Below, piece by piece: positions 1 through 13,770 of a stretch of 64,000 nt of DNA. The position numbers and the translations under genes are program-made. The DNA comes from Piezodorus guildinii (taxonomy: Eukaryota > Arthropoda > Insecta > Hemiptera > Pentatomidae). Within the stretch, counting starts at the first letter, position 1; every line of letters starts with the position of its first letter. The stretch spans positions 102,783,563-102,847,562 of the forward strand of contig CM041297.1 of NCBI GenBank assembly GCA_023052935.1, read 5' to 3'. The notes under the pieces are model-generated. The model saw nothing but the letters and a program-made list of their open reading frames with translations. It was not told where the DNA came from and ran no database searches.

Positions 1-1249
1 AATCTCATTTTACAATTTTGCAACTTGACTAAATTTCAATTATTGGTATATTTAAAGGAAAAATACCTCAAAAGGAACTCATAATGGATAAAATTTACAA
101 TTATATGATAAGTGTCCGTGACAGTGACTTTCACTGTAGTAAATGGTTTTGATAATAATAATTTTCATTGATTTATAGAAAAGTAAAAATTAATTTATTA
201 CTCAAATGATCAGAAAGCTCCTCCATTGAAAATGAAATGATCTCAGGCAGAATGATAACCATTTTTGCTAGAAAAAAACAATGTGGAATAGCAAACTTTA
301 ATTTTATAATTTGTACAATAAGCAAGTATTTATTTTCATTTTTGTCTCCATTAAATAAGAGTATGATATTTATTTCAAAATTAAGTATCAAAAATACTGC
401 GGACTCTCATTGGAGGGAAGAAGTGAAACCGTATACAAAGATATAGAAAAAATCCTATTTCTAGTCCTACCTTTTTTCAACCATTTAAATGGACGATTCT
501 TTGCTTTAAAAATACATCATTTAAAATAAAGGGAACACATTTTAAATACTTTGGGTTATGCTATAAGGAAACAAAATATTTTATAAAACAATATACAGCT
601 TGAAATTGAATAATTTTTGTGGATAATATTTTCAAAAGTTATTATTTGATTAAAAATATTTCAAAGAAAACTAAATGAAAAATGTTAATCAAAAGTCGAG
701 TAAATCAAAGGAATGTTTTAATATTTATTTACTACTCTCTTTTGGATTTTATTTTGAATATTTGATTGAAAAATTGAACGTCCCCGTTAATCTTAACGCC
801 TTAGATAACATTCCCAAATCTGATAATCTTTGCTGACCCCTTGTCAATCATCATTAATAATATATCTATTCTTTTAGCAAATTTCATGAAAACTAACCCT
901 GTGATAAAAATAAACAACTAACTTTTGGTAAACACCCTAAGCTAGGTGACAAAGAAATATGAAACCAGACGTATTTCCTGGAATTATAAGGGAATCATCC
1001 ACCTCCTCATCTGAAATAATAACTGAGAAAAAGTAAATAAAAAATAGCTAATTGGGTACTTCAATCGGGAATAACCTATCAGACCTAAAACTTAGATCTA
1101 GACTGGTCTTTTACTGTCCCTGAACCTCATTAAAAGTTGATGAGGACCCTGCTCAGCCAGCCTAAATGAGTCTAGTCAATAGTAGCCATGGTTTATAGCA
1201 GACTGAGGTAGGGTGATTCCTTCTAAGCTGAAATAATCTAGCTAACCAG

Positions 1250-1283
<34 letters not shown>
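1250..1283. repeat. 34-base poly-A tract, possible retroposon tail
   Basis: An uninterrupted A run follows unique-looking sequence at about 1060-1249 that is less AT-rich than its surroundings. This is how a SINE or LINE 3' end looks, but I found no clear target-site duplication or promoter boxes, so the retroposon reading is only possible. Confidence 0.5.
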
Positions 1284-1285
<2 letters not shown>

Positions 1286-1810
1286 AAAATTAGATAAAAA
1301 TATGTTTTCAGTAACTAAAAATACTGTAATGCAATTGAATAAGTTTAATTTTCCTTTATCATACACTCCACAGAAAAAAAAAAATTAAATACAAGTCATG
1401 AGGAGTTTTCAAGAAGAGCTTCAGTCTGACAGCAGAAAAATGTTTTTCAGATCTATAGATTTTTTCTTGTAAGTTGACTGCTATAAGTTTTTAGAACATT
1501 CCATACTAATAACATATCAATAGTCATTAATTAGGCTGAAATGAGAGGTGCTGACTTGAATGAACCAGTTTGATTTATTATGGCTGAATCAGATTTACAA
1601 TTTTATTCCAACTTGATTGGCAAGTTAATAAATCAAGATAATGTTTTATGTGAAGATGTATAACAGATTAGTCTAAATAGCCTTGCTTTTGATACTGTAC
1701 ACTCGACTATTGAATGATTTGCTATTTATAGATTAACAATTCACTTATTCGCTCAGTAATATTGCCATTTGTAAGGGTCAATCTGATAATTAAAAAAATT
1801 ATAACTTTTC

Positions 1811-1990
1811 ATATTTAAATAAGCAATCAATAACTTCCACTTTTTTTTTTTTTTTAATTTATTTTTCTTCTATTTTTTATATCTATCACATTGGGTTTTG
1901 ATTTTTCAAATTCAAGAAAACCAATGTGATAGATATTGAGGAAAAATAAATTTAAAAAAAAAGAAAGCTATTGATTGCTTATTTCAACAT
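1811..1990. repeat. Imperfect fold-back (inverted repeat) of about 80-bp arms
   Basis: The left arm (about 1811-1896) contains AAGCAATCAATA, a T tract and TATCTATCACATTGG. The right arm (about 1917-1990) reads as its reverse complement: CCAATGTGATAGATA, an A tract and TATTGATTGCTT. The spacer is about 20 nt. Arms differ mainly in tract length. It could be a small non-autonomous DNA transposon or a hairpin-forming remnant. Confidence 0.75.
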
Positions 1991-4304
1991 GAAATATTAA
2001 ATAAAGCTTCCTAAAAAATTATAAAAGAAAAGAAAATTATAACTTCTACCTATTATAAATACAAAAAGTATGCTTCCTCATATATAGGGATCGATGATTC
2101 ATATTATTCTTAAAAAATCCAATCTCACATAAAATATTAAAACTTGATTTTACAAAACATAGGACTGAGATTTTTAATATAAGTATACCAAAAAATCAGA
2201 TTATAATATATTTCACTAAAACTTTATAGATAAAAAATATCAATGAATCCTGATCAAACTATTCAATAATAATTATTACAAGGTTATGTTAGTAATTTAT
2301 AGAAATAATAACGGCAAAGAAAACTTTTTAAAATTGCAGAACAATTGTTCCTGTAATATAATTTTATAAATAGATTTACAAATTTCCTAATTGAATAATA
2401 CTTAAGGAATGAGTTTTGAGTTCATAATTCCAAAGAAAGAAGTAAAAGTTTAACAAAGGAACCAGTAAAAAATAAAATAATAATTTTTTTTTTTTTTTTT
2501 AACTGAAACAATCCTGGGAAATAATCAGCAAAAAAAAATAAAAAAGAAACACAAAAATGATTAACTTTCAATATAAAAATTAAATATTATAAAGTTAATA
2601 AATCATTCTACGAGGATTTTTCTCAAAAACTCACAACTTGGATTAAAAAATAAATACTTTCTACGAAACATATAAAAAAAGGAATCAGAAAATAACATTT
2701 TAAAATACGTACTACTGTTATTTAATGATGCGGTTAAATTTTCCATAACTAATTAGGAACAATTTTTGACTGAATGAATGTAAGCTGTAGAAGTCAAATA
2801 CTACCAATATCACAATAGAGACTTTAGGTTTTTCTAAATTGTGGTGAGCACTTGATTAGACTATACAATTATATAAAGGAAACAGCCTCTTGTCATAATT
2901 GGACTAATAATATTCCAGGTTAAAGGATGTAGATTAAACAACTGCAATTACTTTAATTACTAATAACTGGAAAGTACAAAATATTCTATCAAATTGTTTT
3001 CATATATTAAAAATATATAAATAGAAAAGTATCGTAAGAAAATAATTTCCAAAATGTTTGAACATTGCAAAATATATTTACCCAAAGATTCTATTCTAAC
3101 ACTCTTGTTCAATATCATTATAGATAATTTATTTTTTTAAGAATTTACACTATTCCAGATAAGCATTGAAAACATGTAACAGCTTAGGAATTTCACAAAA
3201 TATATGAATAACAGTTACCGATATGACTAAATAAACGATAAATTGTATTTGAATCAAGATTGACCCATTTCTGTTGATATAATTATAGTTAAATCATCAA
3301 GATATAGAATAATTTTATTCTTAACTATGTTATATAAAATATAAAATAATTTTTATTGGATATAATTTCTGGACGTAATATTCCACCTAAAACAAGAAAC
3401 ACCATAACTTATCGATTGGGCATGTTCAATGCCAGGTAAAGGGTGACCTTGAGGATGACAAGTCTTTTTATCTCAATTTCATGGGAAGTTCATTCAGTAT
3501 AAATTAAAATTACTGCAACTAGAACTACCTCATTTTCTTTCATTAGTTAATAAATAAAAATAGTCAATATTTTAGAGTTCAAAATTTAGTTAAAATGTCT
3601 TAAACTTCAGAATTAAATTTTTAGGTATTGCCATTTTAACTTCTAACAAGTAATAAATAATTTCTCCAGTCAAAATATCAATTGAAGTCAATGAGTACTA
3701 TACTTAGCTCTGTACTCTCCCAGTTTTGAACAACTTCTAAAATAGTTGCATAGTGAAAATACATACCAGGTGAAACTAACTATTAAAAACAATAATACAA
3801 AAGAAATGTAATAATGTTAGATTCACATGTGGAATTCCCAGATGCTCCCATGTTTCTGGTAGGTATACTGAGTACTCGTCCCAGAATAAAATTTATTTTC
3901 AATTCGATTAAAAGATCAGTTAGCAGCAAACAAATTTCATCCTTTTCTCCCCAGAATGTATATTCAATAACTTTGTAATATATAACCTTTTTTTAATAGT
4001 ATTACAAATCGTGTCTGAAAATTATGAATTAACATTGGTATAAATTATTAATTTACCAAACAAGCATATGAAAGAAATTACTGGATAACTACATAAAGTT
4101 CATTTCCACAAGACTATTAAGTCGGCAGGCAAAGCATGCAATTTTCTCTTCCCAAAACTTGATATATTACTGAGTATGCTCAGCCAATGAACACGTCGAA
4201 TAGTAATAAACTGATAACTTATTGTAAAACTTCAAAATTTAAAAATGAATGAAATAACCATAATATTAATTTTTTTTTAAATTTAAATTTCAGATAAAAT
4301 TGAA

Positions 4305-7300
4305 ATGGTGTTAAAGAAGGAAGTTAATGCACCACTGATTGTGGTATCCAATCGTTTACCATTTGTTCTGCATAAAAGGGAAGATGGAACATTGGAACGA
4401 AAAGCCAGGTAAAAACTCAATAGATAGCATCATGAAAGCCATTAGAAATAAAATAATTTTCTGAAATCAACATTTTGCTGCTTTTCAGTGCTGGCGGATT
4501 AGTCACAGCAGTAGCACCAGTAGTGATTGAATGTAAAGGATTATGGATAGGTTGGTCCGGAATTTTTGGTCTCTCACCAGATACCAAGATCCCAGAAGCC
4601 GATCCCGAAGACAAAGCACCAACAGCAGGTTTATTATCTAACCAGGTGATGCTTACATTTTTGGTTTTTAATATCTCACAAAATTGTGGCCATTAGCTAT
4701 GAAATGAAACTACTCTTTCAGTGATGGTAATAACAAATATCTAATCATCTTCTATGTCTTAGTACTTATTTAGGAATTATTACTTTTTAGGTGGTACCTG
4801 TAAGCATAGAGGAAAAGATGTTTGAAAAATATTACAATGGCTGCTGCAATGGAACTCTATGGCCACTTTTTCATTCAATGCCTGACAGAGCAGTATTTAA
4901 GGCTGACACTTGGAAGGTATTATCCTTTAAATCACAAGCCCTTTAATATGAGTTATGAAAAATATCTATTATAATATATCTAATAACTTTTAATTTGTTA
5001 ATATTTTTTAAATTAAAGGCCTATAGCAAGGTAAATGAAGACTTTGCTAAATGCACACTTCAAGCTTTGAGAAAAACAATACAAGATCTGGATTCGCAAG
5101 GTAAAACCAATGTATCACCAGTTGTCTGGATTCATGATTATCAGCTTTTTACAGCTGCCACAACAATCAGACAGGTACTATCCATCAAACATTTTTATAA
5201 AATTAATAATTTTGATTACATGTATCATAAAATGAAATGAAAGTTGGCCTATGGCCATTTTTTATTTTATTTATTGTGAGGTGGAAAGGATACAATGTAA
5301 GTACGATAATGTCAGATTTCCATGTCTAATCCAGGTTTGTGATGAAGAAAACCTCAGGTGCAAACTAGGATTTTTTCTTCATATTCCCTTTCCATCCTGG
5401 GACATTATGAGGCTTTTCCCATGGGATGATGTGATACTTCAAGGCATTTTAGGTATTTCCTATATAAAATAGGCTGTGGCGTTTGAATTTTTAAAAAGAT
5501 ATTTGGCATTTATAGAAACTTAATTGAATAGTCAAACCTGCATCTATTTATTTCATAATAAGTCATACATTTAACAATTAAAAAAAAAATTCTTCTCTTT
5601 TAATTTTGCATGGACAAATGACAATAAAGCTCATGAAAAAAAAAGATATTTATATTTAAAGAGCTTTTTTAGCATGAAAATATAAATAAATAAAAAATAA
5701 ACAATGCCATAGAAGTCTATGGAAAATTACTGATTTGAAAATTGAACACCATTTATTATTTTCTTCAATTTTAATTTTTACCATTGTTCTTTCGGTTCAA
5801 TGTGTTCAATACCATACAGACCTAAATTATTTCTAAATCATTGAAATCTAACTCACTAAGATTTAGCTGACCAATAGACAACTCACAAATAAACATAGAA
5901 AAACATCTTACTGAGATTTAATAAAATTCAATTTGACTATATAATCAGTAATCCTAATTGGTGTTTTGATGATTTTTTATTTTTATTATTTTTACTTAAT
6001 AGAACAATATTCAATTATTTGTAGTGGGTAATTAGCCTATAGAGCTCTTTGCTAAGTTGGTTGTCTCAGAACTATGCATCATGAAGACATAAGGAATAGT
6101 TTTATCTGACAAAAAAAAATAAGAAGTGTGAAAAGAAAATTCAACAATTAAAAATCTTTTGGAATTAATTAATGTCTTGTATATTGACATATTTAAAACT
6201 GATAAACAAATTAATTTTTTTTAGAAATATATTTATCATTCTATTAGTTTATAATTAATTTCTATAACTTAAATTATATTAAATAAATGGTGTACCTGCT
6301 ATGAAACTGAAAAATGATAATCAGAGATAAAGTAATTTTACTATGCCATTTCATGCATACATATTTTTCACCATTGCAATTTAAATTACAATCATATTTA
6401 ATAAAAATCTCATATTAAAAAAAAAGTGAAATTACATAATCTTAACTAAGTCTGATTGAAAAGCTTTCATTAAAGTTGTTACGGACCATTCAATCATAGA
6501 AAAAATATAACGTATCCATTAGAAATAGGTTGAAAATCATTCCAACGGAGAGGAACTATTTATTTATGTATCGTGCTGAAGCTCATACCAAAAATATGGA
6601 CTTGGCTTGATTTTTATTGGCTACATTCAGTGGCAACAAGTATCTTTTATCCTAAAAAAAAAATCCTTGAAGATATTTAATTGGGCTATCAGCTGTAAAG
6701 CAAAAGATAACAAAATGGAACATGACTACTCCTCAGATATATTTTAATACTGAGCCAATGTCTACATTTCAGATAGTGCAATACCTTTACAAGAAAGAAA
6801 ACAGTTAAATAAACAGGCCTTAAAAATCCGGAGAATTAAGTTCTACAAGTGAAAAGAATTCCAAAAAATATTAAATAACTTCCTACACAAGAGCATGGCT
6901 ACCAAAACATTTTCAGATATTCTTATTTAACACTAAAAAAAATTTCAAAACAACTTTGAGAGATAAAACCAGAAGCTTTACTAAGTTAACAGCTATCTGG
7001 ATATGAGCTAAAATTTGCTTATTTATAAAAACTTAGGAGATGGCAAATTACTGAACCATTAAAATATATATGGAATAATAAATAAATAAAATAGATCTAG
7101 AACAGGTTAATTTTAAATGGTTCCTTTGGTAGTTCATCTAATGAAAAAGAAACAATCCAAAATCAGACAGGTTTATACAAATTTGAATTGTGTACTTTTA
7201 CTCTTGGAATAAGAGATAATCGAATATGAAAATTAGATGGAGCAATTTACCATTACAAAATGTTCCTTCATATTAGAGAAAGTAGGCATTTTAGACAACA

Positions 7301-9662
7301 GAATTAAGAGACCATAGAAGAAAAAGTATATCAAATATATACCAAAATATAATGTTCATACACTTTAGATAACCAACAATGCATAGTAGGCTCTTAATAC
7401 AAATATATCCCCAAAGTATTATGAAGTCAACCTTCATTTTTGTGACCAAGTGAGAGTGGAATCTGATAAAATTGTCATTAGAAGTGGTGTCACTGATATA
7501 ATTATTAAACATTACAAATAGAAAAAAAAAATGTTTTATAATGTCTCATTCAACTACTTTTGTATGACTTTGAAATAATGTTGTAAAAAGCAGTGTTTGA
7601 AGTGACAATGTAAATTTATTTTAACTTTAAAAACACACATTTTAATTTTTTATGATTAGACTTATTATTTAGTATAGTGTTATACTATTATAATGAATAT
7701 TTTTAATTCAAAAGGTGAACATTATAACAAATGAATTTATAATATGTTTCAGCATGTGACTTTGTTGGGTTTCACATAGAAGACTATTGCCTGAATTTCA
7801 TTGATTGCTGCAGCAGACGGTTAGGATGCAGAGTGGACAGAAACAAAATGTTGGTCGAACTGGCTGGGAGGACAGTGCATATTAAAGCACTTCCAATAGG
7901 TATCCCATTTGACAGGTTCGTTCAGCTAGCTGAATCTGCACCAGTCTACCTCAAGGAGACAGACAAAGTCAAAGTGATTCTTGGGGTCGATAGACTGGAT
8001 TACACAAAAGGTAAACTATATATTGTAAATATGTGGTCCTAGAACATATTTTATGTAAACAAAAATCTGTATAAAGATTTTTATCTTATCTACCAAATAA
8101 CAAATCACTTCTTTTCAGGACTTGTGCACAGAATCCTAGCATATGAACGTTTATTGGAAAGGTATCCAGAGCATATTGAAAATATTTACCTTCTTCAGAT
8201 ATCTGTACCCTCTAGGACAAATGTGAAAGAATACAAACAATTGAAGGAAGAAATTGACCAACTAATCGGAAGAATAAATGGTAGATTTTCCAGACCCAAT
8301 TGGTCTCCAATAAGATACATTTATGGATGCATAAGTCAAGAGCAATTGGCAGCAATTTATAGAGATTCATCAGTTGCATTGGTTACGCCTTTAAGAGATG
8401 GTATGAATCTTGTAGCTAAGGAATATGTTGCCTGCCAAATCAAAGACCCAGGAGTATTGATTTTATCACCTTTTGCTGGTGCCGGAGGAATGATGCATGA
8501 AGCTTTGCTAGTCAATCCTTATGAAATTGATGATGCAGCAGATACATTGCACAGGGCATTGCTGATGCCTTTAGATGAAAGGGAAGTGAGAATGAAACAG
8601 CTAAGGCATCGGGAACAACAGCTGAATGTGAACCATTGGATGAAGTCATTTCTATCTGCTATAGGTGCCCTAGTTAGTGATGAAAATCAAGATCCCCTCA
8701 CCATGACGATGCTCCCACTCTCGTTAGATGATTTTGATCATTACCTATCAATTGACAGAAGTTGCAAGCTCAGTTTGATTTTGGACTATGATGGTACATT
8801 AGTACAATTAGCATCTCACCCAGACTTAGCAGTGCTGCCTGAGGAAACTAAAAGAGTATTGGAGAGATTAGCTAACATGCCTGATGTAAATATTGCAGTG
8901 ATTTCGGGAAGAAGTCTTGAGAATGTCATCCATATGGTGGGGATAGAGAGTATAACATATGCTGGAAGTCATGGTTTAGAAATATTACATCCTGATGGTA
9001 CTAAATTTATACATCCTGTACCGAATGAATATGCAGAAAAACTAAGAGAACTTATGAGGTTGCTACAAGATGAAGTGTGTCATGATGGTGCATGGGTAGA
9101 AAACAAAGGTGTGCTGTTAACTTTTCACTATCGTGAAACACCACTTTCTTTAAGAGATCACATCGTCAAAAGAGCAAGTGAGATTTTCCATAAAGCAGGT
9201 TTCCAACCCCATTATGCTCACATGGCTATAGAAGCTAAGCCCCCCGTAACTTGGGACCAAGGAAGAGCCTCAATCCATATTTTACGAACAATGTATGGTG
9301 TAGATTGGTCAGAGAGAGTAAGGATTATTTATGCAGGATGTGAAGATGCAATGATGGCATTACAAGGGATAGCTTGTACATTCCGTGTAGATTCATCTCC
9401 AACAGTAAGAACAGCAGCTGATTTTCGACTTGCTGGACCTGATGAAGTACTGACCATGTTAAGATGGGTGGAAAAACAAATGAATAAGAGATCACCACGG
9501 TTAGTGCTATCACCTCGCCTTGCTAGATCTCCAAAAATACAAAAAAAACCTACAAGAGATAGTATACATTCCCAAATGAGTTTTGAAGATGATGATGACA
9601 AGATGAGCTACCTAGGAAGAAATGGCAGACCTAAATCTTCAAGTTTAAGTATGGTGAGGTAG
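4305..9662 (+). CDS. Tps1: Trehalose-6-phosphate synthase (fused with phosphatase-like domain), 7 exons
   Basis: Exons: 4305-4408, 4489-4645, 4791-4916, 5019-5174, 5335-5452, 7753-8010, 8119-9662; all introns are GT-AG, phases agree, and the sum is 2,463 nt (820 aa plus TAG). The enzyme joins UDP-glucose and glucose-6-phosphate into trehalose-6-phosphate in the cytosol, the route to insect blood sugar. The N-terminal GT20 domain (about residues 10-470) shows IVVSNRLPF near the start, HDYQL at about 168-172, GFFLHIPFPS, VDRLDYTKG from about 299, PLRDGMN around D400 and a SPFAGAGG loop. A C-terminal trehalose-phosphatase-like domain has the HAD motif DYDGT at about 529-533 and an ISGRS motif, as in fused insect enzymes. 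The length matches the usual insect 800-840 aa. The first exon begins at an acceptor (4294) 11 nt before the ATG, so an upstream, probably untranslated, exon exists. The Ser/Arg-rich C-terminal tail is typical low-complexity sequence. Confidence 0.95.
5453..7752 (+). other. Large intron of the trehalose-6-phosphate synthase gene
   Basis: A 2.3-kb phase-1 intron between the HIPFPSWD exon and the DFVGFHIEDY exon. It is AT-rich and I see no gene, RNA or recognisable transposon in it. Confidence 0.8.
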
Positions 9663-12375
9663 TTAAGTTTGAAAAACTGCCATTTTACAACTTGTTGCAG
9701 TCTCATTTTGTATATAAATAATTAGCATCTTATATATTTTAACTGAAAGGTTATTATACATAAAACTTGGGATAGTCTGAGGACATTTTCTAAAAAGATC
9801 TAGTCTTAAGTTTAGTTATAAATTAAAAGCTGACTGAGTCCATCAATGTTCATATCAATAAACTACATATCATACTTTTATTATTCCTGTTTATAAACAA
9901 TAAGTGGACAAGTTACTAACTATCTGAATTTTCATACCAAAGAATTTTAATAATCTCACCAAAAAAGGAAAAATAATTTTGTTCAATTAAATAATTTTTA
10001 GGTAATAAATATTAGTAGATATATATTTTAATTGGTTTGAATTTTAAATTAAAAAAAAAAAAGTAGCAAAAAGGCGAGGTGAATTGGATTTTTTTTCTAT
10101 TTTTTTTGTTCTACTACTCAGTGAAATCAATTTTTCAATTAATTTTAGATAGTAAATTACAGCAGAAATTTAAATCATTGGATGTTTTACTTATAAATTG
10201 TTTTGAAACCTTAAAAAGCTGTTGAAACAGAAACAGTTTCAGTTACTTGTTGATGCAAATAATAAAATATTTATTTATTTAACAGTATTTACTTTAAATT
10301 AAATTAAGAAAAATTTAAAAATAAAAATTCTTTTGTAATTATTCATTATATTAAATATATATTTATATAATGTTAGCTTTAAATTATCTATAGCTAAAAT
10401 ATAGTTTGTTTTTTTGTATATATTTTTATGTTATTAGCATTGGAAAAAATGGCTATCATATTATTTAAAATGAATTCAATATTGTTTCTAAAATTCAATT
10501 TAATTCATAACCCATCTTGGTAAGTTGTAAGAGACAGCAAGAGAATATTCAATATTTTTCTCATGGATTTGATCAGAACTGCTAAGTGAACCATCACTTT
10601 CATGATTCACCATTCATCAATATTTTCAGTGAATTTAAATCAACATTATTTTGTTTGAACTAAATGTGTTTTTATAACATGAATAAAAATTAGATAAATA
10701 ACGGTCCTTGGCCTCTTAATTACTTCTTTACCTAATTTGATTACCTTCAGAAAACATAATGAAAGCAAAACAGGATTTAATTCAACAGAAACCAGTTTAT
10801 GCTTTACATGGCTGAGTACTGCGCTGATGATGGCTCACAAGTTTGTGTAAAAAAGACTGACTCCCGATTATTTCTACCTACGATAATGTCTACAGTTGAC
10901 TATACATCCTCTATACAGCTTAAATTTTATTTAAAACTTCATGAATGTCAACAAAATTGAATTGAGAATAGCTTGTCCATATAAACATTGCAGCATGCGC
11001 GTAACCTCACCCTGTGGGGAGGTGTAACAGGTTTTCCATACTTTCTGATTTTATTCCAAAATATTTCCAAACACATTCTTATAGTACAAGATTGCAATAT
11101 ATGTTTATATTTGTAAGTATTTTTTAACTACAATAAGAAGGTAAGAAAAAAAAATTATTTAATTTAGTGATATTTTTTTCTAATGAAAAAATAAATAATA
11201 ATCAGAACATAATTATTCACCTAATAAATTTTAAGGACAAGGAAGAACAAAACTGAAAAAGAGAATATTTACTACTTATACTCAGAATACCTATTGTGAA
11301 AGACCCTGTCTCACTCCTAAGTGATTTTGATAGAAAAGTTGTAAATGAGATTTGTAATTTAGTTTTCTCTCCTAGATGTTAGGAGGGGAGTTAAGAATCT
11401 AGTTTACCAAGATATGGTTCTAGTTTTGGCCTGTAATGAGCATTATATTATTATTGAATGATCAAACAGATATATAATCTCAATTTTAAATTTATCTAAT
11501 CTGAATCTAAGCATGTTTAAATTGGAGCGATTGCAAAAAGGATCTCTTTTTAAAGATTGAAATAAAATTTTTGGATAAATACACGATTACCTACCCAGAA
11601 ATCGAAATAGAAATTCAATTATATTGTTTCTTCAATGAAGAAATAATTTATACAATTACTGATAAATGATCAATCAAAAACCAGTTCAAATAAATGTATA
11701 GGTACACAAAGTTGAAAACCAAGAAGTGATCTAATTTCATAGTTTTATGATGATGTAATATAGTAGTTAAGTCTAGAATGAATCTAGGTAAATAATGTCC
11801 CCTACATGGAGGAGCCATGGTAATTATTTGTGTAACCTTTGCTTTCTATTTCTTGTTTATATTGTTTTATCAAGAATCAAAGTGCTGATACTTGATAAAA
11901 CAATTTAATTATTTATTCTTATAAAATATTATGGAAAATTTAATTTATAAATCATAATGACATAAAAAATAAAAAAAATTATCATACTTTTATAATTACA
12001 CCAAAAATATTAAACAAAGCACTCACCTTACAGAAAGGCTTAATTAAATAAAGATCACCTACGAAAAAATTAAAAATGGGCTGCAACATCTTACAATATA
12101 CTTATTCAACAAGATGTGTTTTTTATAATGTGATGTTTATTCTTTTTGAATTTTACTTATTTATCTAAAATAAATTATCACAACAGTAATTAATATATAA
12201 AAATTAAGAAAAGAAAAAAAAAGGTCCGTTTTATAAGGACTATATAGAGGTTGGGTGAGCCACAGAAGGGTACTGTCCCACAGCTTAAATAACAGGAAAA
12301 TAATTATCTAGCTACAGCCGGGTTCCAGCCAAGGAAACCGAGATCAGTAGTCTAGGAACCTACCAATAAGTCGTG
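9663..12375. other. Tps1 3' flank and intergenic DNA
   Basis: AT-rich and non-coding. The proximal part is presumably the Tps1 3' UTR. A less AT-rich patch at about 12,230-12,370 resembles old repeat sequence, but I cannot classify it. Confidence 0.6.
9857..9862 (+). terminator. Candidate polyadenylation signal AATAAA downstream of Tps1
   Basis: The first AATAAA hexamer after the stop codon, about 195 nt downstream. In such AT-rich DNA the hexamer is common by chance, so this is a candidate only. Confidence 0.35.
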
Positions 12376-13108
12376 ATAAAAAAAAATCTGGTCCGTGCAA
12401 CACATGACTTTCACTGACCTCCATTGTTTAAATCAATTTAAGAATTTTTAAATACATTTAGATATGAAAATAAATTGTTAAAGAATTAATTAAATTGAAT
12501 TTCAATAGAAACATATTTAATTAAATAATCAATTATATTATTATCTATAATAATCAGTTTGTTTTTTCAGGTTTTTATCGCTCTCCGTTAACTTTTACAT
12601 TTTTGTGTATAAGATAATATTTTTTCTAAAATATTTATCTTTCCAACAGTATATTATATATCTACATTACTGTTTGTATGTTCAAAAACACATAAATTGC
12701 TTCAAAAACTACTTTTGTTCTTTTCTCCTTTAGTTGATAATCAAATTCGTTCAAATTGTTTATTTAGCTGTATTCTTACTATAGAGGAAGAATTTAAGGA
12801 GAATAATCAAAATCATTATAGCTAGTTTTGAGAAAATCGTAAAAAGGTGCAAAATGCATGGTATAAAGTGACCCTTGTCAGCTGATTTTGATGAAAAAGT
12901 TGATGTAACGTCTTGGGGGTATGGTTGTCTTAAATATGAAATTTCATACAAATTTTCGTTTTTGCGCTAGACTTACCATAGACACACACAGACCTTTTTG
13001 CGGGACTAGGTCATTTGGACTCAGGGGACCCTAAAACGAGTATTTCCAGTGAAACTGGAATTAGAAAATTTTCACAATCGCAATATTTTCCCTTACTACA
13101 TATTTCAT
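12376..13108 (-). repeat. Repeat family A, near full-length copy, minus orientation
   Basis: Read on the minus strand this segment matches 30151-30965. Shared pieces are TAGTAAGGGAAAATATTGCGAT at one end, a GGGACTAGG/CAGACCTTTTTGC-like block, TGCATGGTATAAAGTGAC-like and TTTGCACCTTTTT-like blocks, and GTGTTGC...CCAGATTTTTTTTT at the other end. No protein survives; the 63-aa minus ORF inside it is accidental. Shorter copies lie at 27840-28125 and 42888-42965. The element class is unknown to me. Confidence 0.7.
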
Positions 13109-13504
13109 TACATAGGTAAGTGAAAGTAACAATAGAAAAATGTACTGTGCTCATCAAAACTTATGAATACGAATTCACATAAATAATAAGATCATAGAAA
13201 TTAAAAATATGCCAATTTACTTCCAGAATATTTTTAGTTATCCAATGAGAAATATAAATATATTTTTTATAAAGTAACACCAATCACACAGATGCCTTAC
13301 AGCGATTTCAAAACAACCTTATAATCAGAAAGAGACATTTAAATTTTCACAATATTTATAAAACCCTTCTTTATTGAAAAAAAAAATGAGAAAAGGTGAT
13401 TGGAGAGAACAGTTGAAGCAAAAACACAGACCAACCATTTGCCAATTAGGATAATTGAAACCTCAACTCTGAATAAACTCTACCACATAAGTTTAAAGGG
13501 TGTT

Positions 13505-13770
13505 AGTTAAATTATTTAGGTTTAGTTTAATGTGGATATTATCACCAAGTAGATGGCCTTAGGATTTTTTAAAGTGTATTAAAAATCCTTAGTTATGCCA
13601 TCCTTTGCAGGGGATGTAAAATGGGGATCCTAAGCCTGTGTGATACCGGATACTCATTAAAGATGCCTATCCTAATTAAATCTAGATAGGAAAAATTTAG
13701 TACTCCCACTGTAGCATCGGCAGATTAGCCACAGTAGCAGAAAGTGATGTTAAATGAATAAACAAACAAA
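13505..13770 (+). mobile_element. SINE family 2, truncated copy
   Basis: Shares with 34609-34895 the blocks AAAATCCTTAGTTATGCC, GGGGATGTAAAATGGGGATCC, TATCCTAATTAAATCTAGATAGG, TTAGTACTCCCACTGTAGCATC and GATTAGCCACAGTAGCA, and a tail of AAATGAATAAACAAACAAAA. The tRNA-like head is missing or degenerate. This is a retroposon copied by a LINE. Confidence 0.75.

Larger units (their letters stand above)
1..4293. other. Non-coding DNA upstream of the trehalose-6-phosphate synthase exons
   Basis: Very AT-rich with no convincing coding segment; the short ORFs near 173-446 overlap on both strands and resemble nothing. The first recognised coding exon downstream is preceded by a splice acceptor at 4292-4293, so a 5' UTR exon, and possibly a few more N-terminal codons, may lie somewhere in this stretch. 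I could not pick it out. The region also holds a 34-base A tract (1250-1283) and an imperfect fold-back (about 1811-1990). Confidence 0.6.

Noticed and set aside
9325..9601. Minus-strand ORFs over the last Tps1 exon
   Set aside because: Shadows of the real plus-strand coding exon.
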